Shown piece by piece: positions 40,580-49,466 of a stretch of DNA of 64,000 nucleotides. Source of the stretch: Marinomonas fungiae (GTDB taxonomy: Bacteria > Pseudomonadota > Gammaproteobacteria > Pseudomonadales > Marinomonadaceae); the NCBI RefSeq assembly GCF_001418205.1, contig NZ_LIQF01000002.1:452289-516288 (forward strand), read 5' to 3'. Each line of letters starts with the position of its first letter. Within the stretch, counting starts at the first letter, position 1. Below the pieces are notes generated by a model. That model was not told the origin of the DNA and made no database searches. It saw nothing but the letters and a program-made list of their open reading frames with translations. The position numbers and the translations under genes are program-made.

Positions 40580-41404
40580 ATGTTAAGCGTAGGTCAACTG
40601 AGAGCATTTACCAATTCTATAGCATCACTGACAAGGAGCATCAGTGGTGCGCTGTTGGTGTGTGTATTTGTGACCGGTTGTGCCTACGATAGCTTTCATT
40701 ATTCTGAGTTAGGTTCCTACAGTAGTAGCCCTAAAACTAAATCGATTCCTGGCTCGGGAATTCACCGAGTACAGTCTGGTGACACCTTGTTTTCTATAGC
40801 TTTTTCATATGGCTTAGATTATCGAAAAGTGGCGAGCATTAACGCTATTCCAGCCCCTTATACGATTTATCCAAACCAGAAAATTCGTTTAACGGGTTCA
40901 GTAAAACCTATTATACAAACTGCGACAAGTCCTGCCTCTAAACGACCTGAAGTGTCTGTGACAAAAAACTCCACAGCGAAAGTGAACTCCCCTATAAAGC
41001 CAGTGTCGACTGTAAAGGTGCCTGATAAAAATGTGTCATCTTGGCATTGGCCAGTGGTAGGCTCAGTTACAAAGGGCTTTTCAAACGCAGGCGTTAGTAG
41101 TAAAGGTATAGATATACGAGGTAAGGATGCTGAGCATGTTAAAGCAGCCGCAGATGGTGTCGTTGTGTATGCAGGTAATGGCTTGATTGGTTATGGTAAT
41201 TTAGTCATAGTGAAACATAACGAAGTGTATCTTAGTGCTTACGCTTACAATGACCGTATCCTAGTAAAGGAAAAACAAAGTGTTCGAGCGGGTGATTCCT
41301 TAGCCATCATTGGTGGTAAAGGTACAGAGCGGCCCTTACTGCATTTCGAGGTGAGGCGTGATGGTCAGCCAATTGATCCACTAAAAGTGCTACCCAAAAA
41401 ATAA
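40580..41404 (+). CDS. nlpD: NlpD-type LysM/LytM lipoprotein (amidase activator)
   Basis: 274 aa. The signal sequence ends at lipobox VTGC (C34). A LysM domain (about 54-100: [19 protein letters not shown]) binds peptidoglycan; the C-terminal LytM fold (about 160-272) lacks the zinc residues (DIR replaces HxGxD; LHFEV without the first His of HxH), as in NlpD that activates AmiC rather than cutting itself. It lies immediately before rpoS, as in other gammaproteobacteria, where an rpoS promoter often lies inside nlpD. Confidence 0.93.
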   Translation: MLSVGQLRAFTNSIASLTRSISGALLVCVFVTGCAYDSFHYSELGSYSSSPKTKSIPGSGIHRVQSGDTLFSIAFSYGLDYRKVASINAIPAPYTIYPNQKIRLTGSVKPIIQTATSPASKRPEVSVTKNSTAKVNSPIKPVSTVKVPDKNVSSWHWPVVGSVTKGFSNAGVSSKGIDIRGKDAEHVKAAADGVVVYAGNGLIGYGNLVIVKHNEVYLSAYAYNDRILVKEKQSVRAGDSLAIIGGKGTERPLLHFEVRRDGQPIDPLKVLPKK

Positions 41405-41435
41405 TAATCATAATTTGGGAATTGAGGAGGGCTAT

Positions 41436-42434
41436 ATGAAATCGGTAGAAATGGATAAATCACAAGAAGATATAGTTCAAAATGCTGATGATTTTGACTT
41501 CGATGATTTGGATAGCATCGAGGAAGATGACAGCACGGACGAGGATTTTGAGTCTGCCGTCAATGCACGTTATGCAGACGGTGATACTAAATCTCTCGAT
41601 GTGACTCAGCTCTATCTTAGTGAAATAGGCTACTCGCCACTTTTAACAGCAGAGGAAGAGGTGTATTTTGCACGTCTTGCTCTGAAAGGGGATGAAGCAG
41701 CTCGCAAGCGTATGATTGAAAGTAATTTACGTTTAGTGGTTAAAATCTCTCGGCGCTACTTAAACCGTGGGTTAACTCTGCTTGATCTGATCGAAGAGGG
41801 TAATTTAGGCCTAATTCGAGCAGTGGAAAAATTCGACCCAGAGCGGGGTTTTCGCTTCTCAACTTACGCAACTTGGTGGATTCGTCAGACTATTGAACGA
41901 GCGATCATGAATCAAACGCGTACCATTCGCCTGCCAATTCATGTGGTGAAAGAACTTAATGTTTACCTCAGAGCAGCCCGTGAATTAACACAAAAGCTAG
42001 ATCATGAGCCTAGCCCAGAAGAAATCGCGCAGATGCTGGATCGTCCTGTTGAGGACGTTCAAAGAATGTTGAGCCTAAACGAGCGTGTTAGCTCAATCGA
42101 TTCTCCAGTTGGTGGTTTAGATAATGACAAAAGCTTGGTTGAAGTGCTGGCCGATACGCAACAATCCGGCCCTGAAAGTGAACGTCAGGAAGGGGATGTA
42201 CAGCATAACATCGAACAATTGTTGGATGAGTTGAATGATAAGCAACGTGAAGTGATTGCTCGTCGTTTTGGATTACGTGGTTACGAACCGAGTACCCTAG
42301 AAGATGTTGGCTTTGAAATTGGTCTAACGCGAGAGCGTGTACGCCAGATACAAGTCGAAGCATTGCGCAAATTGCGCATGATGTTACAGAATCGGGGGCT
42401 TTCTTTAGCAGATGTGATCGATTTAGATCACTAA
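41436..42434 (+). CDS. rpoS: RNA polymerase sigma factor RpoS (sigma-38)
   Basis: 332 aa from ATG 41436, which is preceded by TTGAGGAGGG, a near-perfect Shine-Dalgarno; the upstream in-frame TTG at 41415 is less likely. Group 2 sigma factor: acidic N-terminus, region 1.2, region 2 ([20 protein letters not shown] and YATWWIRQ), region 3 and region 4 with the [14 protein letters not shown] helix-turn-helix. Master regulator of stationary phase and general stress. Strong terminator at 42453-42490. Confidence 0.97.
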   Translation: MKSVEMDKSQEDIVQNADDFDFDDLDSIEEDDSTDEDFESAVNARYADGDTKSLDVTQLYLSEIGYSPLLTAEEEVYFARLALKGDEAARKRMIESNLRLVVKISRRYLNRGLTLLDLIEEGNLGLIRAVEKFDPERGFRFSTYATWWIRQTIERAIMNQTRTIRLPIHVVKELNVYLRAARELTQKLDHEPSPEEIAQMLDRPVEDVQRMLSLNERVSSIDSPVGGLDNDKSLVEVLADTQQSGPESERQEGDVQHNIEQLLDELNDKQREVIARRFGLRGYEPSTLEDVGFEIGLTRERVRQIQVEALRKLRMMLQNRGLSLADVIDLDH

Positions 42435-42452
42435 TAAGCTGAGCAGAAATAT

Positions 42453-42490
42453 AAAGCCTAGTTGATGAGCCTCATCAACTAGGCTTTTTT
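42453..42490 (+). terminator. Terminator of rpoS
   Basis: Sixteen-base inverted repeat AAGCCTAGTTGATGAG/CTCATCAACTAGGCTT (42454-42469 and 42471-42486) followed by a T-run to 42490. It is a very stable hairpin between convergent rpoS and the Smp-like gene. Confidence 0.92.
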
Positions 42491-42522
42491 GTTTGCTTGT
42501 AGAACAAAATACTAGAGTAAGA

Positions 42523-43959
42523 TTAACTCTCTTCCTCAGGTGTCTGTTCTAAATTCAGTTCGTCCATGTGATCTTTGATTCGCGCTCGATATTTCTCGGA
42601 CAACCCTTTGACCGCGTAGGCAAGTACTTCACCTTGTTCAAGCTCGATGATTTCCGGCAAGCTCAACACAATGCGGTTTTGGATTTCAGGAACCGTAATG
42701 ATGTCTTCTGTTAGCACCAACTGGTTATTAGTCTCAGACATGGCTAGAGCATCTGCTGCTTCAATCAATGTTGAGATGCTGTCATCAATTTGGTTTGCTT
42801 CATACATCCGAGATAGTGATTCATCACCCTTGTGTAAGCCCATGTGATAAGTAATAGCAGGAATATCTTCGTATAGGTTGCTAACCATCAACTGTTTCAG
42901 CAGTTCATGGATAAGCTGAGCACAGCTGGCAGCATTCATATACAGGTTGTCGTCACAGTCTTTTGCTTGAAACAGAATTAAGACGCTATCTTTTTCATAT
43001 TGGTGTACCTGGCCGTTGTAATGCTCGCTGGCTAAGAATATTGTGCGATAGATAGGGGTTAATAAATTGGCCACTTGTAAAGGTGGCAATTCATCACGCC
43101 ATTCGTTGAGGTGTTTTAGCTGAATAAACAAAGCACAGGATTCACGTTCAGTGTCTTTGATAATCTGCTCAAAGTTAATTTCAAACTGTCCTTCCTCATC
43201 AACAGGAGGGGCGTCATTTTGCTCAGGTTCGACGGCTTGTGGCAAAGGTGCGGTCAACTCAAGTGTCTGTAACTGGCGTACATGACTGATTAATTCATCT
43301 GCTTCTAAATAGCTACGTTCTGGTAATGGCGCATTATTTGTACCGTTGGTGTAGGCCTGAAGGGCATCACTGGCACGAGTAATAGGGTTAAAAAGACGTC
43401 GAACAATCAAAAGCAGTATCAGGCTGGTGATTGCGCTTAAAAAGATCCCTAAGCCAATCATTAGGTTGCTAATATGGCTTAATGTCGACTGTACTGAGGT
43501 TCTATCTAGGGTAATCAGTACATGCCCAACCACATCATCACGAAAACGAATCGGTGAACTAAAGATTCGATGCGTATCGCTCGGACGCATTTCACCCTCA
43601 TTTGTACTTTGAGTGCCGTTGCGATTGGCTTCCGCTAACAGCTCATCTTTGCGGTTATAAACCCTTGCGCTAAGAATATTGTCGCTTACCACAAGACGGT
43701 TTAGTAACACATTTAGGCTGAGCAAGTCATTCGTGAGAATGGACTGGGTTGCATTAAAAGCGGCTTGCGTAGCAAGGCTGCTGCCTAGAATATCTGTTTG
43801 TTGGTTTAAGTGTTTATTGACCGCTGAATTAACAGAAAACCATAGAACCGCTAGCGTGATTAAGATTAAGACTAAATAAAACGTCACTACAATGCTCGCA
43901 GAGGAGCATTTTCTGATCAGCTGGTGGTATCCGGATGAGAGTTTTTTTAAGGTGTCCAT
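42523..43959 (-). CDS. Smp/YtjB-like membrane protein with a cyclase-homology domain
   Basis: 478 aa; ATG preceded by AGGA 5 bases upstream. Transmembrane helix 1 at about 22-44, a periplasmic region (about 45-165), transmembrane helix 2 at about 166-186, a HAMP-like linker (190-235), then a cytoplasmic domain (about 250-460) resembling a class III nucleotide-cyclase fold (strand CALFIQLKHLNEW, GLHKGD, and a C-terminal EYAVKG-like AYAVKG) but without the metal-binding aspartates. It lies divergent from serB, where E. coli has smp (ytjB). A signalling or scaffold role is inferred; catalysis is unlikely. Confidence 0.7.
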   Translation of the reverse strand: MDTLKKLSSGYHQLIRKCSSASIVVTFYLVLILITLAVLWFSVNSAVNKHLNQQTDILGSSLATQAAFNATQSILTNDLLSLNVLLNRLVVSDNILSARVYNRKDELLAEANRNGTQSTNEGEMRPSDTHRIFSSPIRFRDDVVGHVLITLDRTSVQSTLSHISNLMIGLGIFLSAITSLILLLIVRRLFNPITRASDALQAYTNGTNNAPLPERSYLEADELISHVRQLQTLELTAPLPQAVEPEQNDAPPVDEEGQFEINFEQIIKDTERESCALFIQLKHLNEWRDELPPLQVANLLTPIYRTIFLASEHYNGQVHQYEKDSVLILFQAKDCDDNLYMNAASCAQLIHELLKQLMVSNLYEDIPAITYHMGLHKGDESLSRMYEANQIDDSISTLIEAADALAMSETNNQLVLTEDIITVPEIQNRIVLSLPEIIELEQGEVLAYAVKGLSEKYRARIKDHMDELNLEQTPEEES

Positions 43960-44125
43960 CGACGTCCTAGTGTGTTCTGCTTTGAGGTATCTAATTGATA
44001 TACCAATAATTAGTTCAAGTTCTAATCTGTTGTCGGATCTAATGCCTATTTCTTTAGAACCTTGTGGTGGTTAGCGTCAGCACGGGGATTTGATATAGTA
44101 AGTATCCCCATTATCAGGAGTTTCT

Positions 44126-45046
44126 ATGACAGCTTCGATCACCCTTATTGGCGATAATCTCGCACAATATGAGCCAAGTTTTCAGGCTTGGCTTTCTACA
44201 CAACAACTAGAGGCTTCCCGAAAAGTTCTCACTAATCAGAAAGATGCCTTTTGTGTTCAGCGCTACGACCTTAGCACTCCCATTACAGATGGTAAATATG
44301 GAGAACTTCGCGCAGCGCTATTAGCACTGGCTGATCAAACGGGTATTGATCATATATTGCAGCGATCAACACCTAATATTCGTCAAACGGGTCTAGCTGT
44401 GTTTGATATGGATTCTACCTTAATCAAGGCGGAAGTTATGGACGAATTAGCGGTTGAGATGGGGATTGGCGAACAAATCGCAGCCGTGACTGCGAGTGCT
44501 ATGCGTGGCGAAATCGATTTTGTTCAAAGCTTCACTCAACGCTTATCCTTGTTAAATGGCTTGAGCAGTGATGTCATGGATTCCGTTTATCAACGTATTG
44601 AGCACATGGATGGTATCGGAACGTTGATGCAGGTATTACATCATTTTTGTTGGAAAACCGCTATTTTATCCGGTGGATTTACTTACTTTGCAGATCGAGT
44701 TCAAACCGACCATGGCATGACGGAAGTGCATGCTAACGTTCTGGAAATTGTGGATTGCAAACTAACGGGTAACTATGTGGGGCCGATTGTTGATGCCAAG
44801 CGTAAACAAGTCTTGTTAGCTGAGTTATCTCAAAAATATGCGATACCGGCCAATCAAACTATCGCCTGTGGCGACGGTGCCAATGACTTGTTGATGCTGA
44901 ATGATGCGGCGCTTGGTGTGGCCTTACATGCCAAGCCGATTGTACGCCAGCAAGCCCCTTGCCCAATGAATCAGCTAGGTTTGGATGGGGTTTTATACTT
45001 GCTTGGCTTAAGCAGTGATGAAATAAGCTCACTCGTTAATGCGTAA
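44126..45046 (+). CDS. serB: Phosphoserine phosphatase
   Basis: 306 aa. HAD nucleophile motif AVFDMDSTLI with D94 and D96, motif II ILSGGFTYF, and motif IV ACGDGANDLLML are complete. It carries out the last step of serine synthesis. The first 85 residues form a short N-terminal extension as in gammaproteobacterial SerB rather than tandem ACT domains. A terminator follows directly. Confidence 0.97.
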   Translation: MTASITLIGDNLAQYEPSFQAWLSTQQLEASRKVLTNQKDAFCVQRYDLSTPITDGKYGELRAALLALADQTGIDHILQRSTPNIRQTGLAVFDMDSTLIKAEVMDELAVEMGIGEQIAAVTASAMRGEIDFVQSFTQRLSLLNGLSSDVMDSVYQRIEHMDGIGTLMQVLHHFCWKTAILSGGFTYFADRVQTDHGMTEVHANVLEIVDCKLTGNYVGPIVDAKRKQVLLAELSQKYAIPANQTIACGDGANDLLMLNDAALGVALHAKPIVRQQAPCPMNQLGLDGVLYLLGLSSDEISSLVNA

Positions 45047-45071
45047 ACTTTTCTGCTAGACGCTCTAAAAG

Positions 45072-45104
45072 CCCCCAAGAGATCTATAACCATTGGGGGT
45101 TTTT
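45072..45104. terminator. Terminator between serB and the HepT-like gene
   Basis: CCCCCAA/TTGGGGG (45072-45078 and 45093-45099), followed by five T on the plus strand; a four-T run exists in the reverse direction, so it may work both ways between the convergent genes. Confidence 0.8.
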
Positions 45105-45115
45105 GCTATCTGAGT

Positions 45116-45541
45116 TTAACCATCATGGTCCAGACGAGCAGTCCACTCTTTGGTCAGCACCTCCACAAGACCGTAGCGGCGCAAAGAAAGCGCAGAGGAT
45201 AGCTCTTCGAAGTTTTGATCCAAATAGTCAAATAAGATTTTTTGGCGCAGCTCAATTAATACTTTAATTTGCTCGCCTTGTTCGAAAGTCACATCTTTAT
45301 GTTGTAACAATGACTCAAGAACCTGATCGCGACGCTCAATCGTAACGTCGTAATGATGTTTCAACACATAGATAGCAAGATCGAGCATCGAGGCAATAAG
45401 CAATTGAAAGGTATGCTCTACTGCCATGATTTCATCTTGTGTCAAAGGGGTTGAGCGCTCTTTTTGACGATGAACATCAAGACGCTTAATCATCGCGTGT
45501 TGATGTTCATACAATGAGATTTCCCAGTTTTTATCTCTCAC
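45116..45541 (-). CDS. HepT/DUF86-fold protein with altered active site
   Basis: 141 aa from GTG 45541 with AAGGAG 6 bases upstream. All-helical. The C-terminal half reads LRQKILFDYLDQNFEEL (residues 98-114), which lines up with the DUF86/HepT motif Rx4HxY, here R99-x4-F104-x-Y106, so the catalytic His is Phe. HepT toxins are normally paired with a MntA nucleotidyltransferase; none is adjacent. Likely a solitary, non-toxic paralogue, possibly in an operon with moeA 43 bases away. The family assignment rests on motif reading only. Confidence 0.5.
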   Translation of the reverse strand: MRDKNWEISLYEHQHAMIKRLDVHRQKERSTPLTQDEIMAVEHTFQLLIASMLDLAIYVLKHHYDVTIERRDQVLESLLQHKDVTFEQGEQIKVLIELRQKILFDYLDQNFEELSSALSLRRYGLVEVLTKEWTARLDHDG

Positions 45542-45584
45542 AACGGACTCCTTTACTCATTCTATTATTGCCTTAGAGTGTAGT

Positions 45585-46775
45585 TTAGAAGGCATTGAAA
45601 GGGTAAAAGTCAAAGTAACTATTTAATGTAACATCTTGTTGTGCTGGAACATGTAAATAGCCATCTGTTTGGCTGGCAGCTAGCAAAGCGCCAGAGCTTT
45701 GTTGTGAGTGAGGCGTTGCCACACCATGGTTCACATGGACACGCAAAAACTCATCGCGAGATTTATTGCTCTTACGTTCAAACGCACAGATTACGGGTAT
45801 CGGATCGGGCAGCTCTAATTGTTCGCCAGCAGCTGTTGCTAAGGCAAGGCGAGCAAATAAGTGGAAGGTTACCAGCGTCGAGCTGGGATTGCCTGGTAGT
45901 CCAATAAATGGCGTACCAAAGACATTGGCGAACACCAACGGTTTGCCTGGTTTGATGGCAATCTTCCACAAGTGCAGCTGACCATTTTGCTCAATGGTGG
46001 CTTTTACATGATCTTCTTCGCCAACGGACACGCCGCCAGAGGAAATAATCACATCCGAGCATTCACTTAATTGTTTTAATGCAGACTCAGTGGCGTCGAC
46101 GGAGTCCATGGCATGTAGCCGTAAGCTGACATGATGCCCCGCACTCGTTACCAGTGATTCGATCAGTGGCCCATTGGAGTTATAGATCTGACCTGCCGCC
46201 AATGGTTGTCCAGCGACTTGTAGTTCATCACCTGTGGTTAAAATACCTACTTTCAATGGTGTAAAGGCTTGTATTTCGGTTATACCGATACTGGCCAGCA
46301 CTCCAATATCAATGGCGGATAAGCGTTTGCCTTTCTCTAACACCGTTGCGCCAAGGGCTATGTCTTGTCCTGCTGGACGAATGTTATCGTTGATCCTAAC
46401 TGGATTCAGAAAGCGAACTGAATCACCTACTAGTTCCGTATTTTCCTGCATCACAACTGCATTTGCACCAGCAGGAATCTCTGCACCTGTAAAAATGCGC
46501 GCACAAGAATTAGCTGTCAGCGGTGTTGGGGCACAGCCTGCGGCAATGCGTTGTGAGACCAGCAGGCTGTCTGTGTGCTCCAGATCACTAGCGCATAGCG
46601 CATAGCCATCCATGGCACTATTATCAGCAGGAGGCACCTGAATACTTGATATCACATCTTCTGCCAGTACTCGACCAAGGGCTTGATTAAGTGGAGTAGT
46701 TTCTATCTGAGTAACTCGCTCAAGCGCACCCTTAATATGTTCAATGGCTTCTTTAAATGGCAATAATGGTGCCAT
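45585..46775 (-). CDS. moeA: Molybdopterin molybdenumtransferase MoeA
   Basis: 396 aa from ATG 46775, which uses the GAGGTG just inside the moaB stop region; a longer frame from 46826 would overlap moaB. MoeA inserts molybdate into adenylylated molybdopterin. Visible blocks: N-terminal PLLPFKEAIEHI, PPADNSAMDGYA, MoCF domain GDEL..GQIYNSNGP, and SSGGVSVGEEDHVK, and GLPGNPSSTLVTF. It is coupled to moaB with one base between stop and start. Confidence 0.97.
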   Translation of the reverse strand: MAPLLPFKEAIEHIKGALERVTQIETTPLNQALGRVLAEDVISSIQVPPADNSAMDGYALCASDLEHTDSLLVSQRIAAGCAPTPLTANSCARIFTGAEIPAGANAVVMQENTELVGDSVRFLNPVRINDNIRPAGQDIALGATVLEKGKRLSAIDIGVLASIGITEIQAFTPLKVGILTTGDELQVAGQPLAAGQIYNSNGPLIESLVTSAGHHVSLRLHAMDSVDATESALKQLSECSDVIISSGGVSVGEEDHVKATIEQNGQLHLWKIAIKPGKPLVFANVFGTPFIGLPGNPSSTLVTFHLFARLALATAAGEQLELPDPIPVICAFERKSNKSRDEFLRVHVNHGVATPHSQQSSGALLAASQTDGYLHVPAQQDVTLNSYFDFYPFNAF

Positions 46776-46776
46776 A

Positions 46777-47316
46777 TCACACCTCATGAACCGGCGGTTG
46801 GTAAGGGCCAAGTAACATGGTGACAAAGTTACATGGACGATGGCGAGCGTCTAGTTGCTCTTTGATGATGCCATTCCATGCTGTACGGCAGGCGCCAGTG
46901 GAGCCCGGCAGGCAGAAAATCAGTGTCTTGTTGGCAAGGCCTGCCAAGGCACGAGACTGGATAGTTGAGGTGCCAATTTCTTCGTGAGAAATTTGACGGA
47001 ACAATTCGCCAAAGCCGTCTACCTGCTTATCTAACAGTGGAATGATGGCTTCAGGCGTGCTGTCACGTGAATAAAAGCCAGTGCCGCCGGTGATCAGCAC
47101 CACGTGCGCGTTTTCATCGGTAATCCAGTTTGATACAACCGCGCGCATGGCATAGACATCGTCTTTTACCAATGCTCGATCATGCAGGGTATGGCCGGCT
47201 TCTTTCAGCATCTCGATCAGCGCATCGCCCGAGGTGTCTTCTGCCAAACCACGTGTGTCTGAAACGGTTAACACATTTATGTTAAGTGGACGAAAAGGAG
47301 AAGGTGTTTTAGCCAT
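46777..47316 (-). CDS. moaB: Molybdenum cofactor biosynthesis protein MoaB
   Basis: 179 aa from ATG 47316 with AAGGA upstream. MoCF-fold domain: VLTVSDTRGLAEDTSGD, ITGGTGFYSRDSTPEA and the terminal FCLPGSTGACRTAW. In many bacteria MoaB/MogA adenylylates molybdopterin before MoeA acts. Order moaA-moaB-moeA; moaC, moaD and moaE are not in this window. Confidence 0.95.
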   Translation of the reverse strand: MAKTPSPFRPLNINVLTVSDTRGLAEDTSGDALIEMLKEAGHTLHDRALVKDDVYAMRAVVSNWITDENAHVVLITGGTGFYSRDSTPEAIIPLLDKQVDGFGELFRQISHEEIGTSTIQSRALAGLANKTLIFCLPGSTGACRTAWNGIIKEQLDARHRPCNFVTMLLGPYQPPVHEV

Positions 47317-47332
47317 ATAGTGAAATCCTTTA

Positions 47333-48328
47333 TTAACCACCTGTTGCGCTCATGAAACGCAAAATTTGTGGTTCTTCTTCTAGATTAAAATGATGCTTCT
47401 CCGGTTTTAAGACCAGAGAATCAATAATAGTTTGTTTTAATAGCTCAACGTTCTCAGGATGAGCACGCATCACGGCTTTTAAATCTTTTGAATGTTCGTT
47501 ACCAAGGCACATCAGCAGACGGCCTTCTGCGGTCAAGCGAACACGGTTACAGGTGCTGCAGAAGTTGTGACTGTGCGGCGAGATAAAACCGATCTGCTGT
47601 GATTCACCAGCGATGTCGAAATAGCGTGACGGACCTCCCGTCGAGCGCTCACTGGCGCTCAGTTGCCAGCGTTTGCCCAAGCGGTCTCTTAGCTCATCAC
47701 TCGAAATGTAGACTTTAGCTCGATCGTGATGAGAGATTTGCCCAAGTGGCATTTCTTCGATAAAGCTGATGTCCATCTTGTGTGTCAACGCGTATTCGAC
47801 GAGATCTTCAATTTCATCGTCATTGTGGCCGCCTAAAATGACCGCGTTTAGTTTGAGTTGTTTAAATGGCAAAGCGCAGACGGTCTCGATACCTCGCAGT
47901 ACTTGATCGAGCTTATCGCGACGAGTTAACTCCTCAAAACGCTCGCGTTTAAGAGTGTCCAAACTGACATTGATACGCGATACACCTGCATCAAATAACT
48001 GTTGCCCCATCTTTTCAAGCTGGGAGCCATTGGTGGTGATGGTCAGTTCCTCTAACCCTGGCAAAGCGGCAATTTGTTCAAGTGCCCAAAGAATGTCTTT
48101 GCGCACTAAAGGCTCGCCGCCTGTAATGCGAATTTTGCGTGTTCCCAGAGCAACAAATGATGTGGCTACTTGCACGATTTCCTCTAACGACAGGATATCG
48201 CGGCGCGGTAAGAACGTAGCGTCTTCGTCCATGCAGTAGGTACAGCGAAAATCACAGCGATCCGTCACTGAAATCCGTAAATAATCTATTTTTCGTCCGA
48301 ATGGATCGATAAGCATGGAATCTGACAC
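47333..48328 (-). CDS. moaA: GTP 3',8-cyclase MoaA
   Basis: 331 aa radical-SAM enzyme for the first step of molybdenum cofactor synthesis. N-terminal 4Fe-4S motif C25-x3-C29-x2-C32, C-terminal cluster CSTCNRVRL and a third cysteine 14 residues later, and a terminal GG dipeptide required in MoaA. First gene of the moaA-moaB-moeA run; diverges from tesB. Confidence 0.97.
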   Translation of the reverse strand: MSDSMLIDPFGRKIDYLRISVTDRCDFRCTYCMDEDATFLPRRDILSLEEIVQVATSFVALGTRKIRITGGEPLVRKDILWALEQIAALPGLEELTITTNGSQLEKMGQQLFDAGVSRINVSLDTLKRERFEELTRRDKLDQVLRGIETVCALPFKQLKLNAVILGGHNDDEIEDLVEYALTHKMDISFIEEMPLGQISHHDRAKVYISSDELRDRLGKRWQLSASERSTGGPSRYFDIAGESQQIGFISPHSHNFCSTCNRVRLTAEGRLLMCLGNEHSKDLKAVMRAHPENVELLKQTIIDSLVLKPEKHHFNLEEEPQILRFMSATGG

Positions 48329-48473
48329 TTGAATTGGCCTCGCTACAATTTTCTAATAGAAGCAAAATTACTCGACAGAGGCAAAAACTCTGTACTGACT
48401 GCGACTTGCGTTATGCTCATATAGCGCAATATTTGATTGCAGTTACAGCCACTATTGGAATAGGGGAAACGCA

Positions 48474-49343
48474 GTGCGTAGTGTTATACATAATTTGATA
48501 GATTTACTCACTTTGAATCGGGTATCTGACACTAAATTTGTCGGTAAGAGTCAAGATTTAGGGTTTCCCAAGGTCTTTGGTGGGCAAGTCGTAGGACAAG
48601 CACTGAGTGCGGCTGCGCAAACGGTTCCCGAAGAGCGCATGCCTCACTCACTACATAGCTACTTTATCCGTCCAGGCGATGCGACGCAAACGATCGATTA
48701 CGATGTTGAGCTGATACGAGATGGCGGAAGCTTTAGTGTGCGTCGAGTGATCGCAGCACAGAATGGCGACAAGATTCTAGTGATGACCGTGTCTTTTCAG
48801 AAGTTCGAAGACGGTTTATCACACCAAGAATCCATGCCGAATGTGCCAGGGCCAGAAAACTTTAAGTCTGAGCTGAGCTTATTTCAGAAACATGCGGAAG
48901 AAATTCCCGTTAAGATTCGTAGTTTATTAACGGCTGAGCGCCCGATTGAATATCGTATTGTAGAAAATCAGAACCCGTTCCGACCACGACCAGGTTTGCC
49001 TGCTCGCCATATGTGGATTAAGAGTGTATCGCCTTTGCCAGACAATGAGTTAGTGCATCAATCTATGCTGGCTTATACCACTGACTACGGTTTTTTGGAG
49101 ACTGCATTACAGCCCCATGGGATTTCAATTGGTAATCCTAATTTGAATATCGCCAGTTTGGATCATTCCATTTGGTTTCATCGTCCGTTTCGTTTAGACG
49201 AGTGGTTGCTGTATGTCGCAGATAGCCCTTCAGCCTCAGGTGCTCGTGGTTTTGTTCGTGGAAAAATCTTTGATCGCCAAGGAAACTTAGTCGCTTCGAC
49301 AGCCCAAGAAGGTCTCATAAGGCTAAGCAAGAATAATTTGTAA
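48474..49343 (+). CDS. tesB: Acyl-CoA thioesterase II
   Basis: 289 aa from GTG with AGGGG 6-8 bases upstream. Double hotdog fold; the signatures FGGQVVGQALSAA and HSLHSYFIRPGD are in the first domain and HSIWFHRPFRLDEWLLY in the second (Asp/Gln/Thr catalytic set). It hydrolyses medium and long acyl-CoAs. Single gene. Confidence 0.95.
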   Translation: MRSVIHNLIDLLTLNRVSDTKFVGKSQDLGFPKVFGGQVVGQALSAAAQTVPEERMPHSLHSYFIRPGDATQTIDYDVELIRDGGSFSVRRVIAAQNGDKILVMTVSFQKFEDGLSHQESMPNVPGPENFKSELSLFQKHAEEIPVKIRSLLTAERPIEYRIVENQNPFRPRPGLPARHMWIKSVSPLPDNELVHQSMLAYTTDYGFLETALQPHGISIGNPNLNIASLDHSIWFHRPFRLDEWLLYVADSPSASGARGFVRGKIFDRQGNLVASTAQEGLIRLSKNNL

Positions 49344-49466
49344 TTAAATGTAACCTTTAGGTCAATTTTGTTGCGGTTGTGTTAACTTTTATCGTCTTTT
49401 AACAATGTGGTAATTCTTATTGGCGCTGGGGCTTTTACTCTAGCAGGGATATATAAGGGTTTTATC

